From a bacterium (GTDB lineage: Bacteria > Hinthialibacterota > Hinthialibacteria > H5-UNCL2), in contig JABTUV010000001.1 in the NCBI GenBank assembly GCA_015075175.1, positions 1,012,501 through 1,076,500 of the forward strand: a stretch of 64,000 nt of DNA. Direction: 5' to 3'. A program made the translations under genes and the position numbers. The notes below the pieces were generated by a model that was not told the DNA's origin, searched no databases, and saw nothing but the letters and a program-made list of their open reading frames with translations. Of this stretch, positions 28,050 through 37,030 are shown one piece after another (positions within the stretch are counted from its first letter, which is position 1; every line of letters starts with the position of its first letter).

Positions 28050-30377
28050 TTAATAAGGGGAGACTGGGGATCGCGCGGCGCAACTACGGTTGCGGGGCTG
28101 ATGAGGACCGTCCGCCGTCCAGCCCAACAGGATGTCGCCGGACAGCCGCAGGAGGGCCGCGCCCTCGGGCCAACTGCCCGCCAACTGCATGTACTCATCC
28201 GACGCGAACTCGATGGTCTTCTTGGGTTTCATCTTCTCGGGTTGATCGAGAATCCGGCTGTCGATCCACTTGCCATCGCGCAAATGGAAGGTGCGGTCGG
28301 CGGCGTACTGAACCGGCGAGGCGGGCCGCTCGGAGACTTGCGCCGGCGCTTCTCCTACGGCCATCATGTCCATCAACATGGGCACAGCCCACGTGGTCAC
28401 GTGCTGGGAGGCCTTCTGGCGCTGCAGCTCCTCTTCGGCAGCGACCGCGGCCGGACCGCTGCGGTCCCGTGCCAGACTCTCGGCCATGCTTCCGCGCGCG
28501 TCCGGAACTGCGAGCGTAGCGCCCGCCGATTCCCGGGCCGGACCCTGGCCGAGCTTGCCAGGCCGCAGCGGAAGCGGCTGCCCCACCTCCGCGACGCGCG
28601 CCTCCTCCCGAATCAGGAACGCCGTGTACTCGGTCAGTATCCCGTACTCTTTCGACAGGCGGATGACCTCGTCGACCAGCTCCTTGGTCTTGGGATCATC
28701 GGCCGCGCGGCGGCCGTCCGCGCCCGACTGGCGGATTTCATCCATCAGATAGCCGACTTTGCGGTTGGCCCACAGGCGCGGCACAAAGCTGTTGCGCGTC
28801 GTCGCCTCGGAGGGGTTCAGTTCAAACTTGTAGGTCGCGTCCTTGCCCAGGAACTTGCCCGAGAGCCGGAAAGCGACGGGCTTCTCCTCGGTGTACTGGC
28901 CCAGGAGAACCACTTGGTCGCCCTCGAAGAGGTCGGGAATCTGCGGGGGTAGGAGGTCCCGCACCCGGCCGCCGTCCGTCTCCAAGCGGGCGTCAGTCAG
29001 GACGGGTCCGACCAGCTGGCGGAAGACGTCGCCGACCTTGACCTCGACGTCCTCGCGCGGATGCACGAAGGTCGCCTTGGCGCGGGTTTCGCGGGAGATG
29101 CGCTCCAAGAGGGGCGTGTTGACATCATGGCCTACCCCGAAGGCGAAGATGCGCTTGTGATGCGCGTTGCCTTTGAGAACGGCGTCGCGGATGGCGCCCT
29201 CCCGCGTCTCGCCGACGGTCGGCAGGCCATCGGTCAGAAAGAGCACGATGGGCAGGCGCCCCGGGCCGGGCGTCTGGCGCAGGGCTTCGACCAGGGCGTC
29301 GTGGATGTTGGTCCCGCTGCGGGCGGACAGATCGTCGAGAAACTTCCCGGCCTTTTCGACGTTCTCCTTGTCTTTCATAAGCGCCTTCTCGGACAGCATT
29401 TCGACCGTGTCGTTATAGGCCAGGACGTTAAAGGCCTCGCCCGCGTCCAGCCCGGAGATGATCTGGAAAGCGGCCTTCTTGACTTGCTCGATCTTCTCGC
29501 CGGCCATGCTGCCGGAGCGGTCCAGGACCAGCGTAATCTCCCGTGGGACCGGCTTCTCGTCCTTTTTCTCCACTACCGGAAGGCCGGCCAGGAGGAGGAA
29601 ATACCCGCCGCCGACCTTGGGATCGGGATAGGCCATGACGGTCGCGGCGACGCCTTCGCGCTGCACCAGATAGGAGAGCCGGAAAGGGCCAGGCTCCATC
29701 GCCTTCTCCTTGTCCAGCACGACCTTGAGCTCGCCCTGCCCGCGGCGGTCGGTTTCGATGGCGTGACTGGGGGAATAGACCGTCGAGATGGGCACGTCGG
29801 ACTTGAGGTGGACGGTGATGTTCCAGGGGACGCGCGAGCTCAGCGACTCGCTGCGGGGGAGAACGAAATCCACGCGGGCGCCCTCCTGGGGGAGGATATT
29901 CTCATAGGTGAGCGTCACCTTCTGGTCGGAGTTGGCCTCGACGGGAAAGACGTTGGACTGGATCAGGTTGTAGCCGATGAACTCGGCCAAGCCCGGGTCG
30001 CGCACACGGGAGACGAGAGACATGTAGATGCGCCGGGCCTCGTCCTTGGGCAGGAGTTCAGCCTTGGGTTCGCCGCCGGGGATCTGATAGGCGAAGCCGC
30101 GGACGGCTGAACCTTCCGGAACTGGCGCGATTAACTGGGCTTCCTGGCGTATACCTGATGAATTATGTAGATATATATCCATCTGAGTTGTTGACACGCC
30201 GGTACGGATGGTTGCCTCGACCTCTACCTTGATCATGTTTACGCCGCCCGTCGGCGGGCCTATGACCCGGAACTGCGGAATCACGACATGATGCCGCATG
30301 TCCTGAGCCGGTGCAGATAGAGTAGTCGAGAGAAAGCCTGCCAAACCCAGTCCCACGATCCAAAACATCCGCTGCAT
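28050..30377 (-). CDS. Secreted VIT/VWA domain protein
   Basis: The 775-residue product has a signal peptide (about residues 1-24). A VIT domain is at about 35-170 (DIYLHNSSGIRQEAQLIAPV, VRGFAYQI). A von Willebrand A domain is at about 275-460 with an intact metal-ion-dependent adhesion site: the DRSGS motif, Thr in SGTNIHDAL and Asp in LTDGLP. The family motif KEYGILTEYTAF follows. It resembles inter-alpha-trypsin-inhibitor-type surface proteins of Gram-negative bacteria; the binding partner is unknown. The last roughly 20 residues are encoded by a dispersed repeat (CTCCCTTAATAAGGGGAG), so the natural C-terminus may be altered. A strong GGAGG precedes the ATG. Confidence 0.88.
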   Translation of the reverse strand: MQRMFWIVGLGLAGFLSTTLSAPAQDMRHHVVIPQFRVIGPPTGGVNMIKVEVEATIRTGVSTTQMDIYLHNSSGIRQEAQLIAPVPEGSAVRGFAYQIPGGEPKAELLPKDEARRIYMSLVSRVRDPGLAEFIGYNLIQSNVFPVEANSDQKVTLTYENILPQEGARVDFVLPRSESLSSRVPWNITVHLKSDVPISTVYSPSHAIETDRRGQGELKVVLDKEKAMEPGPFRLSYLVQREGVAATVMAYPDPKVGGGYFLLLAGLPVVEKKDEKPVPREITLVLDRSGSMAGEKIEQVKKAAFQIISGLDAGEAFNVLAYNDTVEMLSEKALMKDKENVEKAGKFLDDLSARSGTNIHDALVEALRQTPGPGRLPIVLFLTDGLPTVGETREGAIRDAVLKGNAHHKRIFAFGVGHDVNTPLLERISRETRAKATFVHPREDVEVKVGDVFRQLVGPVLTDARLETDGGRVRDLLPPQIPDLFEGDQVVLLGQYTEEKPVAFRLSGKFLGKDATYKFELNPSEATTRNSFVPRLWANRKVGYLMDEIRQSGADGRRAADDPKTKELVDEVIRLSKEYGILTEYTAFLIREEARVAEVGQPLPLRPGKLGQGPARESAGATLAVPDARGSMAESLARDRSGPAAVAAEEELQRQKASQHVTTWAVPMLMDMMAVGEAPAQVSERPASPVQYAADRTFHLRDGKWIDSRILDQPEKMKPKKTIEFASDEYMQLAGSWPEGAALLRLSGDILLGWTADGPHQPRNRSCAARSPVSPY

Positions 30378-30505
30378 GGTTTCATCCTCCCCCGTTGATG
30401 TACAGCCGGAGTGCAGGCTTCAGCCTGCTCCTTGCCGGCACGCGCAGCACCCCCCGATACAGCCTCTGGCTTACTCGGGGCCAGGCGCTGCGCGACTACG
30501 GCTAC

Positions 30506-30521
30506 GCGCAGCACGCTGCGC
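30506..30521. repeat. 16-bp dispersed palindrome, copy 3
   Basis: GCGCAGCACGCTGCGC followed by AACTAC, the reverse orientation of copies 1, 2 and 4. It lies between the divergent VIT/VWA and Rrf2 genes. Confidence 0.7.
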
Positions 30522-30613
30522 AACTACGGCGCGTTGGTGGGTGGAACCCACCCTACGAGCTATAGACGTTTCGAGCGCGAGAAAGGTTTCACCTCGATCT
30601 TGCAGATTGGAGG

Positions 30614-30640
30614 TTGACACGGTGATATAAGTGGTATTAT
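30614..30640 (+). promoter_or_regulatory. Promoter of Rrf2-ferredoxin operon
   Basis: TTGACA (30614-30619) and TATTAT (30635-30640) are separated by 15 bp, and the AT-rich stretch GATATAAGTGGTATTATCGTA between and after them could hold an autoregulatory Rrf2-type site. Translation of the regulator starts 31 bp further on. Confidence 0.5.
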
Positions 30641-30670
30641 CGTACTGAAATACCTAAAAGGGTTGCGGGC

Positions 30671-31078
30671 ATGGTCCAGACGCTACTCAAGATCTCCGAA
30701 GCCGCCTCACTGGCGCTGCATACTGTCGAGCAACTGGCACGGGAAAAGGACCGCTTCGTCCCGACCCAGGAGATCGCCGAGGCGCTGCACGTCTCCGAGC
30801 ACCACCTGGCCAAGGTCCACCAGCGGTTGGCGCGGGCCGGGCTGGTGCGCTCGACGCGCGGGCCGGGCGGCGGATTTCAGCTGGATCGCGCTCCCGCCAA
30901 GATTACGCTGCGCGAAGTCTACGAAGCCGTGGAGGGTCCGGTCGAGCCGCATCGCTGCCTCTTGGGGCGTGCCGAGTGCCGGCGCATCGACTGCCTCCTG
31001 GGCGGACTGGCGGACCGTGTCAACCGCGAAGTTCTCGACTTCTTCGAGCATACGACCGTGGCCGACCTGGCCCGATAA
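30671..31078 (+). CDS. Rrf2-family Fe-S transcriptional regulator
   Basis: The 135-residue winged-helix protein has a helix-turn-helix (VPTQEIAEALHVSEHHLAKVHQRL) and the wing TRGPGGGFQLDRAP characteristic of Rrf2. Three cysteines in HRCLLGRAECRRIDCLLGG fit the usual [Fe-S] ligand spacing, so it may sense cluster status, oxygen or NO. It is followed after 16 bp by a ferredoxin gene that it probably controls. Confidence 0.9.
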   Translation: MVQTLLKISEAASLALHTVEQLAREKDRFVPTQEIAEALHVSEHHLAKVHQRLARAGLVRSTRGPGGGFQLDRAPAKITLREVYEAVEGPVEPHRCLLGRAECRRIDCLLGGLADRVNREVLDFFEHTTVADLAR

Positions 31079-31094
31079 ACAAGGAGTGGACCCG

Positions 31095-31826
31095 GTGATA
31101 CGCAAGATCATTCATATCGACGAAGCCAAGTGCGACGGCTGCGGGGAGTGCGTGCCGGCCTGCGAGGAGGGCGCCCTGGCCATCATCGACGGCAAGGCGC
31201 GGCTGGTGAGCGAGGTCTACTGCGACGGGTTGGGCGCCTGCCTGTCGGAGTGTCCGCAGGGCGCGATTACCATCCAGGAGCGGGAGGCGGCGGAGTACGA
31301 CGAGCGGGCGACCCACGCGCACCTGGTGCGCCGCCGGACGGCGGCGCTGTTGGAGCATGGAGGCGGTTGCCCGGGCGCACAGATGCGCAGCTTGGCGTCT
31401 CCCGCTCCGTTGCGCGTCTCAGACGCGCCGCCCGCCGCATCGCAGTTGCGCACCTGGCCCATCCAGCTGGCCTTGGTACCGCCGCACGCGCCCTACTTGG
31501 CGGGAGCCGATCTCCTGCTGGTCGCCGATTGCGTGCCCTTCGCCTACGCCGACTTCCACCGGGACTTCCTGTGCGGTCGGCCGGTGCTCATCGCCTGCCC
31601 CAAGCTGGACAACGTGGCCCCCTACGCGGCCAAGCTGGCGGCGATCTTCGCCGCCGCGCGGCCGCGCAGCCTGTCGGTCCTGCACATGCAGGTTCCCTGC
31701 TGCACGGGGATCGTGCGTCTCGCCGAGGCGGCGCGGGCCGCCTCCGGCCTCCACCTGCCCCTGCGCGACGTGACCATCTCGATTGAAGGGGAAGTGTTGA
31801 GCGAAAGGGAGTGCGCCACCAAGTAA
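31095..31826 (+). CDS. Ferredoxin with two 4Fe-4S clusters and C-terminal Cys domain
   Basis: The 243-residue protein starts at GTG with AAGGAG 8 nt upstream. It has two consecutive CxxCxxCxxxC-type motifs (CDGCGECVPACEEGA, CDGLGACLSECPQGA). The long C-terminal domain has isolated cysteines, including DCVPF, FLCGRP and PCCTGI, plus the strand DLLLVADCVPFAYADF. Proteins of this shape are common next to Rrf2 regulators and serve as low-potential redox carriers; the exact partner is unknown. The end overlaps nothing; a hairpin repeat follows. Confidence 0.85.
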   Translation: MIRKIIHIDEAKCDGCGECVPACEEGALAIIDGKARLVSEVYCDGLGACLSECPQGAITIQEREAAEYDERATHAHLVRRRTAALLEHGGGCPGAQMRSLASPAPLRVSDAPPAASQLRTWPIQLALVPPHAPYLAGADLLLVADCVPFAYADFHRDFLCGRPVLIACPKLDNVAPYAAKLAAIFAAARPRSLSVLHMQVPCCTGIVRLAEAARAASGLHLPLRDVTISIEGEVLSERECATK

Positions 31827-31856
31827 CGTTTCAAGACAATCGGCAACCCGAAGCCG

Positions 31857-31951
31857 TCCTCTCGATGCGCGGCCCGTATTTTCATCTCGGTGCACTGGAA
31901 GTCATGCGTCGGGCCGCCACTCGCGGACTCGGATTTTCTTTCCCGCCGATT
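31857..31951 (-). repeat. Dispersed hairpin element, copy 4
   Basis: The reverse complement begins GGCGGGAAAGAAAATCCGAG and ends CGCATCGAGAGGACG, matching the two ends of the element at 11686 and 12107. It is 20 kb away, so the element is dispersed in the genome. It fills most of the 167-bp gap between convergent genes. Confidence 0.75.
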
Positions 31952-31993
31952 ACTCTTCCATTTTATTGCCAAATGCACCAATCGTACGCCGGG

Positions 31994-34003
31994 TTACGAA
32001 GCGGCGGCGGCGGTCGTCTCGGCAACCGCCGGCGCCAGGCGCTGCTGGGCGCGCTTGGCCGCTTCCACCCGCTCCTGTGCCGCCTCCAGGATCATGCGCA
32101 ACAGGTCCGCGTAGCGCAGTCCCGCAAAACCCGCCATGTAGTTTAGTTTCCCGTCCCAGCACCAGCCCGGGTTGGGGTTGACTTCCAGAAGCTTCACGAC
32201 CCCGTTGGCGTCGGCGCGGAAGTCGAAGCGCGCGTAATCCCGGCATCCCAACCGCTCGAAGAGGATGGTCGAGTAATCCACCAGTTTTTGACGCGTCTCG
32301 TCGTCCAGCCTGGCCTCGTGATAGCGAATCTGGGTCCAGTAGGGCGAGTCGGGAATCCACTTGGACTCGTACCCCAGAATGCGCGGCAGGTTGGGGTCCA
32401 GACCGCTGTAATCCACCTCCAGGAGGGGCAGCACGCGATAAGACAGGCCGGGATTGCCGATGATGCCGACACCGAACTCGGCGCCGGAGAGGAATTCCTG
32501 AATGAGAACCGAACGGCCGGGCAGTTCCTCGCGCAACACGGCCAGATAACTGATCAGCTCGTCGGGGGTGACGACCACCGCGTTCTGGGTGATGCCCAGG
32601 CTGCTGTCGCCGAAGTTGGGCTTGACCAGGGCGGGGAAGACCGACGGCAAAGTGGCGGACTGGTCGTCGGGATTGTAGTAGGTCTCCAGTGGGACGGGGA
32701 TGTCCAGCGAAGCGGCGATGGAATTGACCAGCGCCTTGTTGTAGCACAGCCCCAGCGCGCTGGGACCGGCGCCGGTATACGGGATGCCCAGCATCTCCAG
32801 CATCGCGGGCACGTGCAGCTCCATGAAGGCGTCGTTGTTGTAGCCCTCGTCGCAAAGGTTGAAGACGAACTGCGGCGGGCTGTTGCGGAACGTGGACAAC
32901 ATGGAAGCGTGATTGTCGAAGTAGCTGAAGCGATATTCGGACAGTTCCGCCAGGGCGTCCTGCAGGCGCTGGATGGTCTCAAAATCCTCGGGATTGAACT
33001 GGCCTTCGCGCTTGACGATGTCGGGAAGGGAGGGATCGCCCAGCACGACCGTCACGTCGGGATAGGCGGGGCCGACGCGCGGGGCCTTGGCGACCTTGCG
33101 CGGCGCCATGGCCGTCAAAAACATGCGGTGCGCCATCATGCCCAGGTCCTGGTTGCGCTCCGAATCGGCCAAAAGCGAACCGTGGAAGCGAATATTCAGG
33201 AATCCCACCGCCTCCAGAAGCTGGATGATCTGCTCGCGGGAGTAAAGGCGCTCGGCGTAGAACTGGTCGGCGATCACGCCCTTCTCGGCGTGGACCACGA
33301 CCTCACGGGAGACCAGCCGGCGTCCGTCGGAGGCCAGCGAACGTTCCCGGCAGACCAGGTGGTCCTGGTCGATCCATTCCCAGCTGCGCGGCTCGAAGTG
33401 GGCGCGCATCCATTCGCCGTCCACCAAGTCCAAGGCGGCGGCGCCACCCGAAGAGAGCACCCGCAGGACCGCCTCCAGCACGTCCACGTCGTCCTCCTCG
33501 CGGTCGAAGTAACCGAAGGAGTTGCCGAACAGGGTGACGCAGTGGAAGGAGCTTTCCGGCAGGCGGAACTTGCGCGCATCGCCCTCGTGGAACGAGACCG
33601 GCAGGCCCAACTGGCGGGCGCGCTTGCGCGCCAGCCGGATCAGGTAGTGCGACCGGTCCACGCCGGTTACGTGCCGGTAACCGCGCCGCGCCAGCTCCAA
33701 GCAGTGCCGCCCCTGCCCGCAGCACAGGTCGAGAATCCGGTCGTTGGTCTCCAGGCCCGTGCAGCGGATCAGGATCTCCACTTCGCGCACGGTGTTGACG
33801 TCGTTCTCCACCACGTCGCCGTCGGTCTTCAGATAGACCGAGTTGAAGAGCGTCCGCCACCAGTCGGAGGGCAGATGCCGCTCCAGGTCCGAGATGGGGC
33901 CGAGCGTGCGCACTCCCGGCGGGGGAACGGTCTTTCTGGGGTTCCGACCGGAACCGTTATGGAGCGATACGGGATTTCTTGCGGTCGTTTTCTGGCGAGC
34001 CAA
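31994..34003 (-). CDS. Fusion of SAM-dependent methyltransferase and D-Ala-D-Ala ligase-like ATP-grasp domain
   Basis: In the 669-residue protein, residues about 50-290 form a class I methyltransferase (ILDLCCGQGRHCLELA, motif I; FHCVTLFGNSFGYF, motif IV). Residues about 320-640 form an ATP-grasp ligase of the D-Ala-D-Ala ligase type: ALVKPNFGDSSLGI (ATP lysine), LIQEFLSGAEFGVGI and LLEVNPNPGWCWDG (metal ligands). Such a protein could ligate an amino-acid-like substrate and methylate it; the product is unknown. The TTG start has GGGAGG at the right spacing. No peptidoglycan or biosynthetic genes are adjacent. Confidence 0.85.
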   Translation of the reverse strand: MARQKTTARNPVSLHNGSGRNPRKTVPPPGVRTLGPISDLERHLPSDWWRTLFNSVYLKTDGDVVENDVNTVREVEILIRCTGLETNDRILDLCCGQGRHCLELARRGYRHVTGVDRSHYLIRLARKRARQLGLPVSFHEGDARKFRLPESSFHCVTLFGNSFGYFDREEDDVDVLEAVLRVLSSGGAAALDLVDGEWMRAHFEPRSWEWIDQDHLVCRERSLASDGRRLVSREVVVHAEKGVIADQFYAERLYSREQIIQLLEAVGFLNIRFHGSLLADSERNQDLGMMAHRMFLTAMAPRKVAKAPRVGPAYPDVTVVLGDPSLPDIVKREGQFNPEDFETIQRLQDALAELSEYRFSYFDNHASMLSTFRNSPPQFVFNLCDEGYNNDAFMELHVPAMLEMLGIPYTGAGPSALGLCYNKALVNSIAASLDIPVPLETYYNPDDQSATLPSVFPALVKPNFGDSSLGITQNAVVVTPDELISYLAVLREELPGRSVLIQEFLSGAEFGVGIIGNPGLSYRVLPLLEVDYSGLDPNLPRILGYESKWIPDSPYWTQIRYHEARLDDETRQKLVDYSTILFERLGCRDYARFDFRADANGVVKLLEVNPNPGWCWDGKLNYMAGFAGLRYADLLRMILEAAQERVEAAKRAQQRLAPAVAETTAAAAS

Positions 34004-34158
34004 TCCTGGCCTCCCGTCCGGGCGTTACCGGACATCTCGCTCTGGGACGCCGTACCTGATCCGGCGCGCGAGGCGGCGCGTCGGGTACTTGAAACTGGCG
34101 TAGCTTATAAGCACGCTTCGGCGGCGATGCAACACCTAATTGAGGCGTCACGAAAATT

Positions 34159-35076
34159 TCAGCTGGCGCGCCGTTGGCCCCGCCGGAAGAGCGCGATTCC
34201 AGCTACCAAGAGGGCTGTCCCCACTCCCACCCACAGGCTGATTCCCTCGTCCAGAACCAGCCAGCCGAACACCACCGCCAAGCCGGGCGTGAAAAACACC
34301 GTGGTGCTCGTGCGCGTCGAGCCCCAGTGCTGGTTGAGATAGAGATAAATCCACCAGGCCAGGCTGGAGCCGGGCACGGCCAAGTAGAGGGTCGCCAGCG
34401 TGGTGCGCCAGGTGAGGGGAAGGCCGGAGGTTCGCTCGCCCATCGCCCATCCCGCCACGAGGAGCAACAGCCCGCCGATGGCCAGCTCGAGCACGAGCAG
34501 GGGCATGAGACGCGGGCCGACGGCGCGGCTGCGGGCCAGTACCGTCCCTGCCGCCGAGCAGAACGTCGCGCACAGGATGAGTCCCACCGCCGCCAGTTGC
34601 ATCCACTGGAAACGCACCGACAGCCGGTCCCAGAGCGTGACCACCACGCCCAGAAAGGACAGGACGAGGCCGGACAGCGAGGCCAGGTTGACGCCTTCCT
34701 CGCGGTTGCGGGCGCGTCCCGCCAGCAGGGCCACGTGGAGGGGCATCATGGCCATGACCACGGCCGGCAGGTAGGACTCGGTGTGCTGCTCGCCCAAGTA
34801 GACAAAGCCGTAGGGCAAGCCGATCAGGACCGCGCCCAAGAGCAGTCCGTCCCAGGCGAGGCGCCGATCCCATCGGACGGGGTAGAGTCGCAGGAGCGGC
34901 AGCAGGGCCAGGGAGGCGATGAGAAACCGCGCCGAAGCAAAAAGCAGCGGCGCGTCGGTCGCGTTTAGGCCGATCTTGATCGTCGTCCAGGTCGAGGCCC
35001 AGATCACGCACAGGAGGGCGAACAGCGCCAGGCACAGCATGGGGGGAGCGCTTCCGGGCATAATGGCGGCTGTCAT
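34159..35076 (-). CDS. DMT-superfamily (EamA) permease
   Basis: The 305-residue membrane protein has about ten hydrophobic helices in two EamA repeats (CLALFALLCVIWASTWTTIKIGL begins the first, and ATFCSAAGTVLARS lies in the second). It probably exports amino acids or other small metabolites. The ATG at 35076 begins MTAAIMPGSAP; an in-frame alternative is 35061. It lies 155 bp upstream of the fused ligase gene, on the same strand. Confidence 0.85.
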   Translation of the reverse strand: MTAAIMPGSAPPMLCLALFALLCVIWASTWTTIKIGLNATDAPLLFASARFLIASLALLPLLRLYPVRWDRRLAWDGLLLGAVLIGLPYGFVYLGEQHTESYLPAVVMAMMPLHVALLAGRARNREEGVNLASLSGLVLSFLGVVVTLWDRLSVRFQWMQLAAVGLILCATFCSAAGTVLARSRAVGPRLMPLLVLELAIGGLLLLVAGWAMGERTSGLPLTWRTTLATLYLAVPGSSLAWWIYLYLNQHWGSTRTSTTVFFTPGLAVVFGWLVLDEGISLWVGVGTALLVAGIALFRRGQRRAS

Positions 35077-35727
35077 ACACCCAAATAGAAGCCAAGGCAA
35101 GCGCCGACCGGCAATCTCTCCGTCCAACCCGCCGCAACTCCCCCGATAGGGCCGCCCGGCCGCAGTAACCCGAACCGCGACAACATCCCAAACCGACAGG
35201 GCCGAGCAACGGCGCAAACGGGAACCGACAGAGCTGAGTGAAGCCTTTACTAATTTGGCCATAATTTGGCAGCATCGAAGCGCCGCATTTTGCGCAGCGT
35301 GCTGCGCCTGCGCCCGCCGTCCCAAGCCAGGTGTTTCCCGGCCGCCGTAGTATTACCACCCCGACAGCCCTGAGCAGCGGCCCCCTGGGATCGATCTTGG
35401 AACAGGCTCATCTGACATCGGGCCGCTTGTCGAAGGGCGGCTTGGATGTTGAGGACCCGCTCAATCGCGGTTTTGGCCCCTTGATAAGGGGCTGGGGACG
35501 GAGAGGAGAAGGTGGAAACCTGCGCTTGAGGCCGCCTTCGATTTCCGGCCTCAGGTCAGGGCTGTCGGGGTGGTGATAAGGGACTCGCTCAGGGATGTCG
35601 AGACCAGTTTTCCACGGGAGTCGTCGCTTGATCCGCCTGAACCCGCTGGAGCATGGGCGACTCCCCCGTTTCCTCCTGTTTCTATTGGCGGAACTGCGAA
35701 GGGCTATCCTGCTCACGCGTGAACCGG
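35077..35727. other. Intergenic region between permease and tRNA
   Basis: 650 bp with no convincing gene. It contains the fourth copy of the 16-bp palindrome (35292-35307), a CCCCTTGATAAGGGG hairpin (35477-35491) and an imperfect dyad CTTGAGGCCG/CGGCCTCAGG near 35530. The minus-strand frame at 35408-35716 is rich in Arg/Pro/Ser and looks accidental. Confidence 0.5.
35292..35307. repeat. 16-bp dispersed palindrome, copy 4
   Basis: GCGCAGCGTGCTGCGC, identical to copies 1 and 2. Confidence 0.75.
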
Positions 35728-35803
35728 GCCGGCGGGTAAACAGTGGGTAGAGCAGTGGTTTTGTAAACCACGGGTCGAGGTTCGAAGCCCTCCGCCGGCT
35801 CCA
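35728..35803 (+). tRNA. tRNA-Thr (anticodon TGT), non-canonical D arm; phage integration site
   Basis: The acceptor stem GCCGGCG/CGCCGGC is perfect and an encoded CCA follows. The anticodon arm GTGGT-TTTGTAA-ACCAC gives TGT, threonine. The T loop TTCGAAG is present, but the T stem pairs only as GAGG/CCTC. In the D arm the right strand AGAGC is normal while the left strand reads GGTAAACAG instead of an expected TAGCTCAG, so the D stem cannot form. It may be a degenerate or partly replaced tRNA, or hold sequence errors. Phage genes begin 43 bp downstream, making this the probable attachment site. Confidence 0.72.
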
Positions 35804-35845
35804 ACTGATTCTATTGCACTTACGAATTACTGCTACCCAAAAGTG

Positions 35846-37030
35846 CTAGCCGTAATGATGCCAGGAAATGCCGAGAAATGGGTCTATGCGGGCTACACCT
35901 ACGCCGCCTGGCTTGATTTTGCGTCGGAGCATTTCTTTCCGCGCAAGGTCGCGCGCCTCGATCACGCCGCGCACAAACTTCACCTGTTCCGGAGCGGGTG
36001 GTCGAAGTCCAGGCGGGCAGCGTGCTCGTTCAGTGCCCGAATGGTCCGCTTGCCGGCCAAGATGCTCAACTCGTGGTACTCCTCGGGAGTCCAGTACTGC
36101 TCATGCCCCTGCTTCCCATAGCGCCACGAAGGGCCTTCCGCCGCCCACACGTCGTTGGGATTCTGGTTGTTCCAGTTAACGATCATGCGGTCGAGGTTCT
36201 GCTCCAGTACAGGCCGGTCGTCCGGCCAGTGTTCTTCTGCCTTGACCGGGGAGAACAGCCGGAAGAGGAAGTCCGTCGCCGGGTGGACAGCAGGCCGTTT
36301 GATGACCTCCTGCCCCCACAAGTCCACACGCGGCATCATGCCGGCGGCGCCGGGATAGGGCGCAAGTTCATACTGCACCCGCCGCGCATACTGCCGCCAC
36401 CATGCGCTACGCCTCGCCGCGGACCGCCGTTTCCCTGATATACGGATCGGTGTTCGCGCCGTACCCCGTATGATGTTGGGGACCCACGAGGCCGCGAAGT
36501 TGGCCGCGAACTGGCTGGCGTACCGTTCATCCTCAATGGCGTTGACTAGTCGGATAGCCCCTGCATAAACGTTTTATCCTGACTCTGGGCGACGAAGTAC
36601 TTCCAGAACGCTCCGGCCGCCGCGGTCATCTCCTTGCCGTCGCGGGCCGCCCTGATGTTGTGCAAAAGGTCCACAAGGGTCGTCAGCCCCGTCGCCATCG
36701 GTTCAACATGGCCGTAGCCGATGTACGTACCGGTGCCGGGCACGCGAATATGCTGCGGCGGGATGGTCCGATAGGCGACATCTCGCTGCCCACGCCTGGT
36801 TCCGCGGTAGGGCATGGACCCAGTGATCCACGGCTCCTCATCGTTGTCTCCACCGAAGAAGCCGAGCAGCCCCATCAGCCCGATGGTGACGGCCATGCTG
36901 TTGAACGCTTCCGCCAAGTCGCGCACCGCCGTTCGACGGCTGTACGTCGGGTCGCCAGACGCAACCCTGTAACCGGCGTAGATTGCGCCGAGCGGTTGAA
37001 CGGCGCAATCCCGCCTTGTAGATATTCACG
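35846..37030 (-). pseudogene. Frameshifted C-terminal end of the giant phage protein
   Basis: The main frame of the giant gene loses natural composition after NVNIYKAGL near 37015. Coding sequence continues in other frames: LGAIYAGYRVASGDPTYS then AVRDLAEAFNSMAVTIGLMGLLGFFGGDND (to 36546), RLVNAIEDERYASQFAANF (36545-36450), ANTDPYIRETAVRGE (about 36430), YELAPYPGAAGMMPRVDLWG (to about 35990) and VKFVRGVIEARDLARKEML, ending ISWHHYG at 35846. At least five indels are needed. The sequence looks like one continuing membrane-associated C-terminus of about 390 residues, either decayed at the prophage edge or affected by sequence errors. Confidence 0.7.

Noticed and set aside
32288-34342. 684-residue plus-strand frame opposite the methyltransferase/ATP-grasp gene
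   Set aside because: Antisense shadow; Gln/His/Val-rich without motifs.
35408-35716. 102-residue minus-strand frame near the tRNA
   Set aside because: Arg/Pro/Ser-rich, overlaps dispersed repeats, and has no ribosome-binding site.
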